Source: Solirubrobacter sp035555675
GTDB lineage: Bacteria; Actinomycetota; Thermoleophilia; Solirubrobacterales; Solirubrobacteraceae
DNA: 64,000 nt
NCBI GenBank assembly: GCA_035555675.1
Contig: DATMGH010000095.1
Location: forward strand, 62,001 to 126,000
Direction of reading: 5' to 3'
The translations under genes and the position numbers were made by a program. How positions within the stretch are numbered: position 1 is the first letter of the stretch; each line of letters starts with the position of its first letter. The notes beneath the pieces are model-generated. The model made no database searches and had not been told where the DNA came from. It saw only the letters and a list, made by a program, of their open reading frames with translations. Positions 49,096-58,400 of this stretch are shown here, one piece after another.

Positions 49096-52000
49096 TTACA
49101 TTGCGAGCGTGCGCAGCTGCCGGACCGCGAGCGTGAGGCCCGCCAGGTCCGGCTCGCCCTCGCGGGCGAGCGAGCGCAGGAACGCCTTCAGCCGCCGCAC
49201 GGTGCCCGCGCGCTCCTCCAGGTACGCGGCGAGGCGTTCCGCCGCCGGCCCGGCCGGCGTCTCCGCCAGCACGCCGCCGGCCAGCTCGCGCCGCACCTGG
49301 GCCGCGTCCTCGCGCACCGCCTGCAGCGCCCAGCGCTGCATCCGCGACGGCGCGGGCACGCGCTCGAGCTCGGCCTCGATCCAGTCCAGCCGCAGCACGT
49401 CGCCGACCTCGAAGAACACCGCGGCGACGTCCTCGATCGAGCAGCCGGTCGCGCCGGCGACCCACACCATGTCCGGCGCGTAGCGCTGCTTGGCCCGCAG
49501 CGCGTGCGCGCGCGCCAGCGGCTCCGGCACGCCGGCGGACACGAGCCGCGGCGCCGCCTCGGCGTCCGGCTTCAGCAGCGCGGTCAGGCGCTCGAAGCCG
49601 TCGCGCCCGGCCGCGATCGTCGCGTCGATGTCCCCGGTCGGCGCCCACGCCAGATACCAGCGCGTGGTCTCCTCGACCAGGCGGTCGACGCCGCCCATCA
49701 GCTCCAGCTGCTCGGCCCGGCCGACGCTGTCGAGCCGCTCGATCACGTCCCAGCGGGCGTTCGCCCCGGTCACCGCGCGCGCGATCCGGAACGCCCGCAC
49801 CACGTCCGCCGCCTCCGCGCCGCGCTCGGCCAGCAGCTGGGACACGAACGTCGGGCCGAGCGCGTTGACCACCTCGTTCGCGTTGACCATGCAGATCAGC
49901 TGGCGCTTGAGCGGGTGGTCGGCGATCAGGTGCCCGAAGCGCTCGACGACCTGCGCCGGGAAGTACGCGCGCAGGTCGCGCTCCAGCGACGGCTCCTCGA
50001 TGAACGACGAGCGTTCGAGCGCGCGCGCCAGCAGCCGCTTGGCGTACGCGACCAGCACGGCCAGCTCCGGCCGCTCCATGCCGCGCCCGGCGCGCCGGCG
50101 CTCCCCGATCTCCTCGCTGGTCGGCAGGTCCTCCGACGCCCGGTCGAGCAGGCCCTGCTCCTCCAGCAGCGTCATCAGGTCCTCGTAGGCGAACAGCCGC
50201 GTGGCCGAGCGGTCGACCTCCTGGGCGATGATCTGCGCCTGCAGGAACGAGTCGTAGAGCACGTGCGCGACGACGTCCTCGGTGACGTCGAGCAGCAGCG
50301 CGTCGCGCGCTTCGCGCGTCAGCTCCCCGCGCCGCTCGGCCAGCCCGAGCAGGATCTTCAGGTTGACCTCGTGGTCGGAGCAGTCGACGCCCGCCGAGTT
50401 GTCGATGAAGTCGGCGTTGATGCGCCCGCCGCCGGCCGCGTACTCGACGCGCGCGCGGCGCGTGAAGCCGAGGTTGCCGCCCTCGCCGACGACCCGCGCG
50501 CGCAGGTCGCGCGCGTCCACGCGGATCGCGTCCGACGCGCGGTCGTGCGCGTCCGCGTCGGTCTCGGTCGACGCCTTCACGGCCGTGCCGATGCCGCCGT
50601 TCCACAGCAGGTCGACCGGCGCGCGCAGGATCGCGCGGATCACGTCCGTCGGCGCCATGACCTCCTCGGTCACGCCGAGCGCCTCGCGTGCCTGCGGCGA
50701 CAGCGTGATCGCCTTGGCGCTGCGCGGGAACACGCCGCCGCCCTCGGAGATCAGCGCGCGGTCGTAGTCGTCCCAGCTCGAGCGCGGCGTCTCGAACAGC
50801 CGCTTGCGCTCCCGGTAGGACGTCGCGGCGTCCGGGCTCGGGTCGATGAAGACGTGGCGGTGGTCGTACGCGCCGACGAGCCGGATGTGCTCGCTCAGCA
50901 GCATGCCGTTGCCGAACACGTCGCCGGACATGTCGCCGACGCCGACCGCCGTGAAGTCGTCGGTCTGGGTGTCGACGCCGAGCTCCTTGAAGTGGCGCTT
51001 GACCGACTCCCACGCGCCGCGCGCGGTGATCCCGAGCGCCTTGTGGTCGTAGCCGGCCGAGCCGCCGGACGCGAACGCGTCGTCGAGCCAGAAGCCGGCC
51101 TCCTGCGCGACGCGGTTGGCGGTGTCCGAGAACGTGGCCGTGCCCTTGTCGGCGGCGACCACCAGGTACGTGTCCTCCCCGTCGCGCGCCCGCACGCCCG
51201 GCGGGTGCACGACGCGGCCGTCGGCCAGGTTGTCGGTGACGCTCAGCAGCGAGCGGATGAACGTCACGTAGTGGCGCTCGACGTCGCCGCCGCTCTTGAT
51301 GTAGAAGCCGCCCTTGGCGCCCGCGGGCACGATCACCGCGTTCTTGGTCAGCTGGGCGCGCATCAGCCCGAAGACCTCGGTCCGGTAGTCCTGCCGGTCC
51401 GACCAGCGCAGCCCGCCGCGGGCGATCGAGCCGCCGCGCAGGTGGATGCCCTCGACCTCGGGCGAGTAGACGTAGATCTCCACGAACGGCGCCGGCTTGG
51501 GCATCGCCGGGACGTCCTTGGAGCGCAGCTTGAACGCCAGCGCGGCGCGCCCTTCGACGTACGCGTTCGTGCGCAGCGTGGCGTCGATCACCGACAGCTG
51601 GTTGCGCAGGATGCGGTCGTGGTCGAGCGACGCGACCTCGTCGAGCCCCGCCAGGATCTCGTCGCGCAGCGCCGCCTCGGCCGCCTCGTCGGTCTCGAGC
51701 GCCGGGTCGAAGCGCAGCTCGAAGTAGCGCACGAGCTTGGCGGTCACGGCCGAGTTCGCCACCAGCACGTCGTTCTGGTAGCTCTCGGTGAAGCGCGAGC
51801 CGACGCGCTGGCGGTACTTGCGGTACGCGCGCAGGATCGCCACCTGGCGGCGGTTCAGCCCGGCGGTGATCGCCAGCCGGTTGAGGCCGTCGGTCTCGGC
51901 CTCGCCGCGGTGCACCGCGGCCAGCAGCTCGGCGACGCGGTCGCCCACCGCGTCGATGTCCAGCGGCGCGCCGTCGGGGCCGAGCACGCGGAACTCCTGC

Positions 52001-53772
52001 ACCCACGTCTCGTCCTCGCCGACCAGCCGGGTCGAGATCTCCTCGATCACGCGCAGCCCGAGGTCCTCGAGCATCGGCAGCGCGTCGCCCAGCTCGACCT
52101 TCGGCCCGCGGACGTAGAGCGCGATCCGCGTGTGCTCGCTGAGCGGCTGCAGCGACACCAAAAACGGGCCGCCCTCGCTCAGCCGCTCGAGCAGCGCGAT
52201 GTCCAGCGCGCCGGTCGTCGGCGACGTGTAGCCCTTGTAGTGCTCGGGCAGCAGCGCCGCCCACACCGACCACAGCACGCGCGCGCGGGCGCCGCCGAAG
52301 CGCTCGGCGAGCGTGTCGCGCAGCCGGTCGTCCCACGTGCGCGCGAGCTGGACGACGTCGCGCTCGAGCTCGGCGTTCGGGACGTCGGGCAACCCGCCGG
52401 GCGAGTGCACGAGGAAGTGGACCCGCACGCGCGGGCCCTCGCCCAGCATGTGCTGGGCCTCGACGTCGCGCGCCTGGAAGCGGCGCAGGAACAGCTTGCG
52501 CACGCGCTCGACCAGCGGCGCGCGGTAGCGCTCGCGCGGCAGTGAGAGGATGAAGGACGCGCTGCGGTGGTCGGCCGCCGGGCGGCCGAGCAGGCGCACG
52601 CGATCGGTCCCCTCCAGGGCCAGCAGCGCGACCACGGCACGGCGCAGGTCGTCGACCGGCGCGGCGAACAGCTCGTCCTTCGGGAACGTGTCGAACAGCG
52701 CGACCGCGGCCTTGTAGTCGTGCGAGCCCTCGATCAGGTCCTCGGCCTCCAGGACGCGCCGCAGCTTGCGGTGCAGGACCGGGGTCTCCGACGCCGGCTC
52801 GGCGTACGCGCGGCGCGTGAACAGGCCGAGCAGGCGCGCCTCGCCGGCGATCTCGCCGTCCGGCGTCACGCGGCGGACGCCGACGTAGTCCATCCGCTCC
52901 GGCCGGTGCACGGGCGAGCGCGCGTTGGCCTTGTCGACGATCAGCAGCTCGCCGCTGGTCGCCAGCTGGCGCTGGTGCTCGGACAGCTCGGAGAGCGGGA
53001 TCGGCGTGGCGTAGGCCGAGCGCTCCTCGTCGGCCAGGATGCCGAGGCCGGAGCCGGGGACGCAGCGGTAGGCGTCGTCGCGGATCTCGTACTCGCGCGC
53101 GCCCAGCAGCACGAAGTTGCCGCGCAGCAGCCAGGCCAGGAAGTCGACCGCCTCGCGCGCCTCGTCGGCGTCGTAGCGCGCCGTGCCCTTGCGGGCGAGC
53201 GAGATCATCGACTCGACGCGCTGGGTCATGGCGTCGAAGTCGGTGACCGCGGCGCGCACGGCCAGCAGCACCTCGCGGACGTCGGCTTCGAGCGCGGCCA
53301 GCTCGTCGTCGGCCAGCCGGCGCGCGAGGTCGAAGTGCATCACCGACTCGCGGTGCACCGCGCTGCGCGCGTGCGTGACGGCCGCGATGCGGCCGTCGAC
53401 GCGGTCGATGCCGATGATCGGATGGACGATCCGGGCCGCCTGCTCGCCGCGACGCTGGAGCGCCGCGGTCACGCTGTCGACCAGGAACGGCCAGTCGTCC
53501 GAGTTGGTCTCCAGCACCGAGCCCAGCGGCTCGTACCCCTCGTCCTCGAGGGTCGGATTGAAGGCGCGCACCACCAGGGGCGCGCCGTCGCGGTCATCCG
53601 CGAACCGGTAGGCGCCGACGACTTCGGCCGCCAGCTGTGCAGCCGGGATCCCATCCGTGGAGAGGCGGCGCACATACGCCGCGGCGAACGCACGGGCGGG
53701 GTCGCCCGCGCGTTCGTGGACGATGCGCAGCAGCTCGGATGATCCGGCCTCGATCTCCTCGGCGAGGCTCAC
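49096..53772 (-). CDS. gdh: NAD-dependent glutamate dehydrogenase, large GDH-180 class
   Basis: 1558 aa, the full length of the 180-kDa class. Oxidatively deaminates glutamate to 2-oxoglutarate. A long N-terminal ACT-type regulatory region (to about residue 680) precedes the catalytic core: RGGSIARGGLRWSDRQDYRTEV near residue 780, AKGGFYIKSGG near 820, and GDMSGDVFGNGM near 942. The C-terminal helical region closes the protein. It starts 10 bases after pckG, so both are one operon joining glutamate carbon to gluconeogenesis. Confidence 0.95.
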   Translation of the reverse strand: MSLAEEIEAGSSELLRIVHERAGDPARAFAAAYVRRLSTDGIPAAQLAAEVVGAYRFADDRDGAPLVVRAFNPTLEDEGYEPLGSVLETNSDDWPFLVDSVTAALQRRGEQAARIVHPIIGIDRVDGRIAAVTHARSAVHRESVMHFDLARRLADDELAALEADVREVLLAVRAAVTDFDAMTQRVESMISLARKGTARYDADEAREAVDFLAWLLRGNFVLLGAREYEIRDDAYRCVPGSGLGILADEERSAYATPIPLSELSEHQRQLATSGELLIVDKANARSPVHRPERMDYVGVRRVTPDGEIAGEARLLGLFTRRAYAEPASETPVLHRKLRRVLEAEDLIEGSHDYKAAVALFDTFPKDELFAAPVDDLRRAVVALLALEGTDRVRLLGRPAADHRSASFILSLPRERYRAPLVERVRKLFLRRFQARDVEAQHMLGEGPRVRVHFLVHSPGGLPDVPNAELERDVVQLARTWDDRLRDTLAERFGGARARVLWSVWAALLPEHYKGYTSPTTGALDIALLERLSEGGPFLVSLQPLSEHTRIALYVRGPKVELGDALPMLEDLGLRVIEEISTRLVGEDETWVQEFRVLGPDGAPLDIDAVGDRVAELLAAVHRGEAETDGLNRLAITAGLNRRQVAILRAYRKYRQRVGSRFTESYQNDVLVANSAVTAKLVRYFELRFDPALETDEAAEAALRDEILAGLDEVASLDHDRILRNQLSVIDATLRTNAYVEGRAALAFKLRSKDVPAMPKPAPFVEIYVYSPEVEGIHLRGGSIARGGLRWSDRQDYRTEVFGLMRAQLTKNAVIVPAGAKGGFYIKSGGDVERHYVTFIRSLLSVTDNLADGRVVHPPGVRARDGEDTYLVVAADKGTATFSDTANRVAQEAGFWLDDAFASGGSAGYDHKALGITARGAWESVKRHFKELGVDTQTDDFTAVGVGDMSGDVFGNGMLLSEHIRLVGAYDHRHVFIDPSPDAATSYRERKRLFETPRSSWDDYDRALISEGGGVFPRSAKAITLSPQAREALGVTEEVMAPTDVIRAILRAPVDLLWNGGIGTAVKASTETDADAHDRASDAIRVDARDLRARVVGEGGNLGFTRRARVEYAAGGGRINADFIDNSAGVDCSDHEVNLKILLGLAERRGELTREARDALLLDVTEDVVAHVLYDSFLQAQIIAQEVDRSATRLFAYEDLMTLLEEQGLLDRASEDLPTSEEIGERRRAGRGMERPELAVLVAYAKRLLARALERSSFIEEPSLERDLRAYFPAQVVERFGHLIADHPLKRQLICMVNANEVVNALGPTFVSQLLAERGAEAADVVRAFRIARAVTGANARWDVIERLDSVGRAEQLELMGGVDRLVEETTRWYLAWAPTGDIDATIAAGRDGFERLTALLKPDAEAAPRLVSAGVPEPLARAHALRAKQRYAPDMVWVAGATGCSIEDVAAVFFEVGDVLRLDWIEAELERVPAPSRMQRWALQAVREDAAQVRRELAGGVLAETPAGPAAERLAAYLEERAGTVRRLKAFLRSLAREGEPDLAGLTLAVRQLRTLAM

Positions 53773-53782
53773 TCGTGTGAAC

Positions 53783-55576
53783 TTAGCTCAGGCGGCTCTT
53801 GAGGGCCTCGAACTGGTCGCGGATGGGACGCGGCAGCCGCTCCCCGAAGCGGGCCAGATGCTGCTCGGTCTGCTCGAGCTCCCCGCGCGCCTCGTCGAGG
53901 TCGACGTGCAGCGCCGCCGCCACGCGCTCGGGGTCCAGCCCGTCGAGCTCGAGGTGCTCGGGCCGGGGCACGCGGCCGATCGCCGTGTCCTGCGCCTCCG
54001 CCTCGCCGTCGCAGCGGCGGAAGACCCAGGCCAGCACGCGCGAGTTCTCGCCGAAGCCGGGCCACAGGAACTTCCCGTCGGCGTCCTTGCGGAACCAGTT
54101 GACGTGGAAGATCTTCGGCAGCTGCGCGCCCTCGCGCTCGCCGATGCTCAGCCAGTGGGCGAAGTACGCGGCCATGTCGTAGCCGCAGAACGGGAGCATC
54201 GCGAACGGGTCGAAGCGCAGCTCGCCGACCGTCCCGGCCGCGGCGGCGGTCTTCTCCGAGCTCATCGTCGCGCCCAGGAACAGGCCGTGCTCCCAGTCGA
54301 ACGCCTCGCGCACGAGCGGGGCGCCGGAGCTGCGGCGGCCGCCGAGCAGGAACGCGTCGATCGGCACGCCCTTCGGGTCCTCCCACTCGGAGGCGACCGA
54401 GGGGCACTGGGCGATCGGGGTCGTGAAGCGGGCGTTCGGGTGCGCGGCCGGCGTGCCCTTCTCGGGCGTCCAGTCCTCGCCCTTCCAGTCGATCAGGTGC
54501 TCCGGCGTCTCGCCGGACATGCCCTCCCACCAGATGTCGCCGTCGTCGGTCTTGGCGCAGTTGGTGAAGATCGTGTTGCGGTCGATCGTGTCCATCGCGT
54601 TCGGGTTCGTCTTGCGCGCCGTGTTGGGCGCGACGCCGAAGAACCCGTTCTCGGGGTTGACCGCGTACAGCCGGCCGTCGGAGCCGAACTTCATCCACGC
54701 GATGTCGTCGCCGACGGTCTCGACCTTCCAGTCGGCGATCGTCGGTACGAGCATCGCCAGATTCGTCTTGCCGCAGGCGCTCGGGAACGCGCCGGCGACG
54801 TACTTGACCGTGCCCTCGGGGCTCGTGAGCTTGAGGATCAGCATGTGCTCGGCGAGCCAGCCCTCATCACGGGCGATCACGCTCGCGATCCGCAGCGCGA
54901 AGCACTTCTTGCCCAGCAGCGCGTTGCCGCCGTAGCCGGAGCCGTAGGACCAGATCTCGCGCGTCTCGGGGAAGTGGACGATGTACTTCTCCTCGTTGCA
55001 CGGCCAAGAGCTGGACTTCTCGCCGTCGGCCAGCGGGGCGCCGACGCTGTGCAGGCAGGGGACGAAGTCGCCGTCGGTGCCAAGCGCGTCGAGGGCGCCC
55101 TGGCCCATCCGGGTCATGATCCGCATGCTGACCGCGACGTACGCGCTGTCGGTCAGCTGGATGCCGATCTCGGAGATCGGCGAGCCGAGCGGGCCCATGC
55201 AGAACGGCACCACGTAGAGCGTGCGGCCGCGCATCGCGCCGTTGAACTTGTGCTTGAGCACGGTCCGCATGTCCGCCGGGTCGTGCCAGTTGTTGGTCGG
55301 ACCGGCGTCCTCGGGCTCGATGCTGCAGATGAACGTGCGGTCCTCGACCCGCGCGACGTCGTCCGGGTCGCTGCGCGCCAGGTACGAGCTCGGGCGCTTG
55401 GCCTCGGAGAGCTTCTCGAACGTTCCCGCCTCGACGAGCTCGGCGCAGAGGGCGTCGTACTCCTCCGCCGACCCGTCGCACCAGTGGATCGACGCGGGCT
55501 CGGTGAGCTCCGCGACTTCCTCCACCCAGGACAGCAGCTTGCGGTGTTTCGTGGAGACGGGGGTTTCGAGTGTCAC
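53783..55576 (-). CDS. pckG: Phosphoenolpyruvate carboxykinase (GTP)
   Basis: 597 aa, normal for the GTP-dependent class. Converts oxaloacetate to PEP with GTP. Kinase P-loop GAFPSACGKTNLAML near residue 262 with the reactive Cys of the class; RMGxxxL-type and VPFCMGPLG and FLLGGRRSS (substrate loop) are present, as are Mn ligands in the KxxH region. GTG start 55576, with GAGGAGG 13 bases upstream. First gene of the pckG-gdh operon. Confidence 0.95.
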   Translation of the reverse strand: MTLETPVSTKHRKLLSWVEEVAELTEPASIHWCDGSAEEYDALCAELVEAGTFEKLSEAKRPSSYLARSDPDDVARVEDRTFICSIEPEDAGPTNNWHDPADMRTVLKHKFNGAMRGRTLYVVPFCMGPLGSPISEIGIQLTDSAYVAVSMRIMTRMGQGALDALGTDGDFVPCLHSVGAPLADGEKSSSWPCNEEKYIVHFPETREIWSYGSGYGGNALLGKKCFALRIASVIARDEGWLAEHMLILKLTSPEGTVKYVAGAFPSACGKTNLAMLVPTIADWKVETVGDDIAWMKFGSDGRLYAVNPENGFFGVAPNTARKTNPNAMDTIDRNTIFTNCAKTDDGDIWWEGMSGETPEHLIDWKGEDWTPEKGTPAAHPNARFTTPIAQCPSVASEWEDPKGVPIDAFLLGGRRSSGAPLVREAFDWEHGLFLGATMSSEKTAAAAGTVGELRFDPFAMLPFCGYDMAAYFAHWLSIGEREGAQLPKIFHVNWFRKDADGKFLWPGFGENSRVLAWVFRRCDGEAEAQDTAIGRVPRPEHLELDGLDPERVAAALHVDLDEARGELEQTEQHLARFGERLPRPIRDQFEALKSRLS

Positions 55577-55608
55577 GGCGAGCGTTCGACCTCCTCGGGT
55601 TTGCCAGA

Positions 55609-55626
55609 GCACTACAAACGTAGTGC
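55609..55626. promoter_or_regulatory. Inverted repeat GCACTAC-AAAC-GTAGTGC upstream of pckG
   Basis: Perfect 7-base arms with a 4-base loop, 33 bases before the pckG start. Could be an operator or an RNA hairpin in the leader. A second small inverted repeat (CAGACG-TC-CGTCTG, 55723-55736) lies further upstream; the rest of the 190-base gap shows nothing clear. Confidence 0.45.
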
Positions 55627-55766
55627 GAATAGAGCATCGATCTCGGCCCGTACGAGTGCCGACGCGCCAAGATCGAGTCCCTGTCGGTCCCCAGCTTACG
55701 AAAGACGGTTGCGGAACGCCACCAGACGTCCGTCTGAATCGCTCTGGACGGTTTTGCCAGTTACGT

Positions 55767-56267
55767 TCAAACTTCTCGCTTCGGAACGAGCACAAGGCGC
55801 TTGAACTCGGCCACAAGGGTCCCGTCCTGGTTCAGGACGCGGGTGTGGACGCGGACCGTGCCGCGGTCCGGCTTGCTGCGCGACTCCCGGACTTCCAGCA
55901 CCTCGGTCTCGGCGAACAGCGTGTCGCCGTGAAAGACCGGATTCGGGTGGCTCAGCTCCTCGGTGGCGAGGTTCGCGATCGCCTTGCCGGAGATGTCGGA
56001 CACGCTCATGCCGAGCGCGAGGCTGTAGACGTACGGGCCGACGACGACGTTGCGGCCCTGCTGGGACTGCTTGGCGTAGACGTCGTTGATGTGCAGCGGG
56101 TGGTGATTCATGGTCAGCAGGCAGAACAGGTGGTCGTCCGCCTCGGTGACCGTCTTCGCCGGCCAGTGCTTGTAGACCGCGCCGACCTCGAACTCCTCGA
56201 AGTAGCGGCCGTACGGGTGGGCGCCGGAGGCCTCGCGGGCCGCGCCGTCGGTGTCAACCGTGCTCAT
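55767..56267 (-). CDS. MaoC-like mesaconyl-CoA hydratase candidate
   Basis: 166 aa hot-dog hydratase: YFEEFEVGAVYKHW, CLLTMNHHPLHINDVYA, GNVVVGPYVYSLALG-type block and PNPVFHGDTL. In the ethylmalonyl-CoA pathway mesaconyl-CoA hydratase forms (2R,3S)-methylmalyl-CoA, and in Streptomyces it neighbours a malyl-CoA lyase, as here. ATG 56267 is the start; an ATG 9 bases upstream adds MAP. The divergent lyase gene begins only 10-19 bases away. Confidence 0.87.
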   Translation of the reverse strand: MSTVDTDGAAREASGAHPYGRYFEEFEVGAVYKHWPAKTVTEADDHLFCLLTMNHHPLHINDVYAKQSQQGRNVVVGPYVYSLALGMSVSDISGKAIANLATEELSHPNPVFHGDTLFAETEVLEVRESRSKPDRGTVRVHTRVLNQDGTLVAEFKRLVLVPKREV

Positions 56268-56286
56268 GGGCGCCATGATGCCTCGA

Positions 56287-57330
56287 ATGCGCAACCCTCG
56301 TGCCTTTCTGGAGCCGCTGGCGATCGGGGCTCCGTCGCCGGTGCGCTCGGTCCCGGTGACGCCGTCGCGAATGATCCATTTCTTCGATCCGTCGAGCGAG
56401 AAGATGCTCGCGCGGCTGCCGGAAATGGCGGCCTCGGCGGACATCGTGCTGGGGAACCTGGAGGACGCGATCCCCGTCGATCGCAAGGAGGCGGCCCGGG
56501 CCGGACTGGTGCGCGCGGGGCGTGAGATCGATCTCGGTTCGACGCCGCTGTGGGCGCGGGTGAACGCGCTCGAGTCGCCGTGGGTGCTCGACGACCTGGT
56601 GACATTGGTCACAGAGATCGGGTCTTCGTTGTCGGTGGTGATGGTGCCGAAGGTCGAGGGGCCGTGGGACATCCACTACGTGGACCGGCTGCTGGCGCAG
56701 CTGGAGGCGCGGGCGGGGCTGGCTCGGCCGGTGCTGATCCACGCGATCCTGGAGACCGCGCAGGGCGTCGCGAACGTGGAGGAGATCGCGAACGCGTCGC
56801 CGCGGATGCAGGGCATGTCGCTGGGGCCGGCCGACCTGGCCGCGTCGCGGCGGATGAAGACGACGCGGGTCGGGGGCGGGCACCCGGGCTACCGGGTCGT
56901 CGCGGACCCGGACGGCGGCTCGGCGGAGCGTCCCTCCTACCAGCAGGATCTCTGGCACTACACGATCGGGCGCATGGTCGACGCGTGTGCCGCGGCCGGG
57001 ATCTTCCCCTTCTACGGGCCGTTCGGGGACATCAAGGACCTGGAAGGGTGCGAGGCCCAGTTCCGGGCGGCGTACCTGATGGGGTGCGTGGGCGCCTGGT
57101 CGCTGCACCCGGCGCAGATCGAGGTGGCCAAGCGGGTCTTCTCGCCCCTGCCGGAGGAGGTCGCGTTCGCGCGGCGCGTGCTGGAGGCGATCCCGGACGG
57201 GCGCGGCGTGGCGATGGTCGACGGCAAGATGCAGGACGACGCCACGTTCAAGCAGGCGAAGGTCATGGTCGACCTCGCCGACTTGCTCGCCGCCAAGGAC
57301 CCGGAGCTGGCGGCCGCCTACGCCGACTGA
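56287..57330 (+). CDS. CitE-family malyl-/methylmalyl-CoA lyase
   Basis: 347 aa from ATG 56287 (ATG 56278 also possible). Metal and catalytic residues visible in NLEDAIPVDRKEAAR, VPKVEGPWD, ILETAQGV and GPADLAAS; C-terminal GAWSLHPAQIEVA is the family signature. It is longer than citrate-lyase CitE and matches the Mcl1 type that splits malyl-CoA or beta-methylmalyl-CoA to glyoxylate and acetyl-/propionyl-CoA. With the hydratase and meaA it supplies late steps of the ethylmalonyl-CoA pathway. Confidence 0.88.
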   Translation: MRNPRAFLEPLAIGAPSPVRSVPVTPSRMIHFFDPSSEKMLARLPEMAASADIVLGNLEDAIPVDRKEAARAGLVRAGREIDLGSTPLWARVNALESPWVLDDLVTLVTEIGSSLSVVMVPKVEGPWDIHYVDRLLAQLEARAGLARPVLIHAILETAQGVANVEEIANASPRMQGMSLGPADLAASRRMKTTRVGGGHPGYRVVADPDGGSAERPSYQQDLWHYTIGRMVDACAAAGIFPFYGPFGDIKDLEGCEAQFRAAYLMGCVGAWSLHPAQIEVAKRVFSPLPEEVAFARRVLEAIPDGRGVAMVDGKMQDDATFKQAKVMVDLADLLAAKDPELAAAYAD

Positions 57331-57387
57331 CTGACGCCGCGGCCGCGGGCCCGGCGAGCGGCAACGCGCCACGTGGCGCCGCGAAGG

Positions 57388-57420
57388 GTCACTTTGCGGC
57401 GCACAGCGCCGGAAAGTGAC
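57388..57420. repeat. Dispersed 33-nt palindrome, copy 4 (most symmetrical)
   Basis: GTCACTTTGCGGCG / CGCCGGAAAGTGAC with CGAAGG before and CACTCG after, extending to 45 bases. It lies between the lyase and SDR genes (convergent). Confidence 0.8.
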
Positions 57421-57437
57421 CACTCGCCGCGTGTGGG

Positions 57438-58334
57438 CTAGCGATACCCGCGGTCGTCCGCGGGAAGGCCCGCCTCGCGCACCTCGGTGATGTAGCGCCA
57501 CGCGTCCGGGCGCGTGCCGTCGGCGTCCGTGAACCCGTAGACCTGCGCGAGCTCCCCGCTCGACAGCGACTGGCCGGAGAAGCGATGCACGAACGGGTCG
57601 GTCGCCAAGGCGGCGACCGCGCGGCCCACGTACAGCGGCGACTCCGACACGCAGAAGTGCGGCTCGCCGGCGAGCGCGTCGCGCCAGCGCTCCTCGGTCA
57701 CGCCGAAGTGATCGAGCATCGCCTCCGAGCGCATCCACCCCGGCGTCAGCGCGACCGCGGTCGCGTCGTCCCCCAGCTCCTGCGCGAGCCCCCACGCGAG
57801 CCGGATGATCGCCGTCTTGGCCAGGTCGTAGAACGTGGACACGCGCCGCCGGGTCGCGTTGTAGGAGGCCGTGCCGTCGGTCATCTCCACCACGAGCCCG
57901 CCCGGCCGCCGCCGCAGCAGCGGCAGCGCGAAGTGGCTCGTGATCAGGTGCGTGTCGAGCGCCAGCCGCAGCAGCCGCAGGCCGTTGTCGAGGTCGTGCT
58001 CCCAGACCGGCACCTCCCACTCGAACAGGTGCTCCGCGCCCCAGACGTCGTTGACGAGCACGTCGAGCCGCCCCTGCTCGGCCTCGATCCGCTCGACCAG
58101 CGCGCGCACCTCGTCCGGCACGAGGTGATCGACCCGCACCGCGATCCCCTCGCCGCCCGCCGCGCTCACCAGCTCCGCGGTCTCCTCGATCGTCTCCGGC
58201 CGCCCCACCTCCGAGCGCCCCGCCCGGGTGCTGCGCCCCGTCCCGTAGACCGTGAACCCCGCCTCGCCGAGCGCGACCGCGATCCCGCGCCCCGCCGCCC
58301 GCGTCGCTCCCGCGACCAATGCCACTCTCGTCAT
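57438..58334 (-). CDS. Short-chain dehydrogenase/reductase
   Basis: 298 aa. Cofactor motif GATRAAGRG (degenerate TGxxxGxG), NDVWGAEH in place of NNAG, and YDLAK (YxxxK). The long C-terminal part (about 190-298: GWMRSEAMLDHFGV, FSGQSLSSGELAQVYGFTD) matches a group of atypical SDRs sometimes annotated as dehydrogenases of unknown substrate. Monocistronic; converges with the lyase and diverges from the hydrolase at 58401. Confidence 0.82.
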   Translation of the reverse strand: MTRVALVAGATRAAGRGIAVALGEAGFTVYGTGRSTRAGRSEVGRPETIEETAELVSAAGGEGIAVRVDHLVPDEVRALVERIEAEQGRLDVLVNDVWGAEHLFEWEVPVWEHDLDNGLRLLRLALDTHLITSHFALPLLRRRPGGLVVEMTDGTASYNATRRRVSTFYDLAKTAIIRLAWGLAQELGDDATAVALTPGWMRSEAMLDHFGVTEERWRDALAGEPHFCVSESPLYVGRAVAALATDPFVHRFSGQSLSSGELAQVYGFTDADGTRPDAWRYITEVREAGLPADDRGYR

Positions 58335-58400
58335 GCGCTCATCTTCCCGAGCGTGCCGGCGCACCGATGAGTTGCGCGCCGTGCTGTCGTCTAGTCCAGC

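Noticed and set aside
48883..52545. A 1220-codon open frame on the plus strand opposite gdh.
   Set aside because: It is an Arg/Ala-rich shadow frame; the opposite strand encodes a full-length GDH-180 with all motifs.
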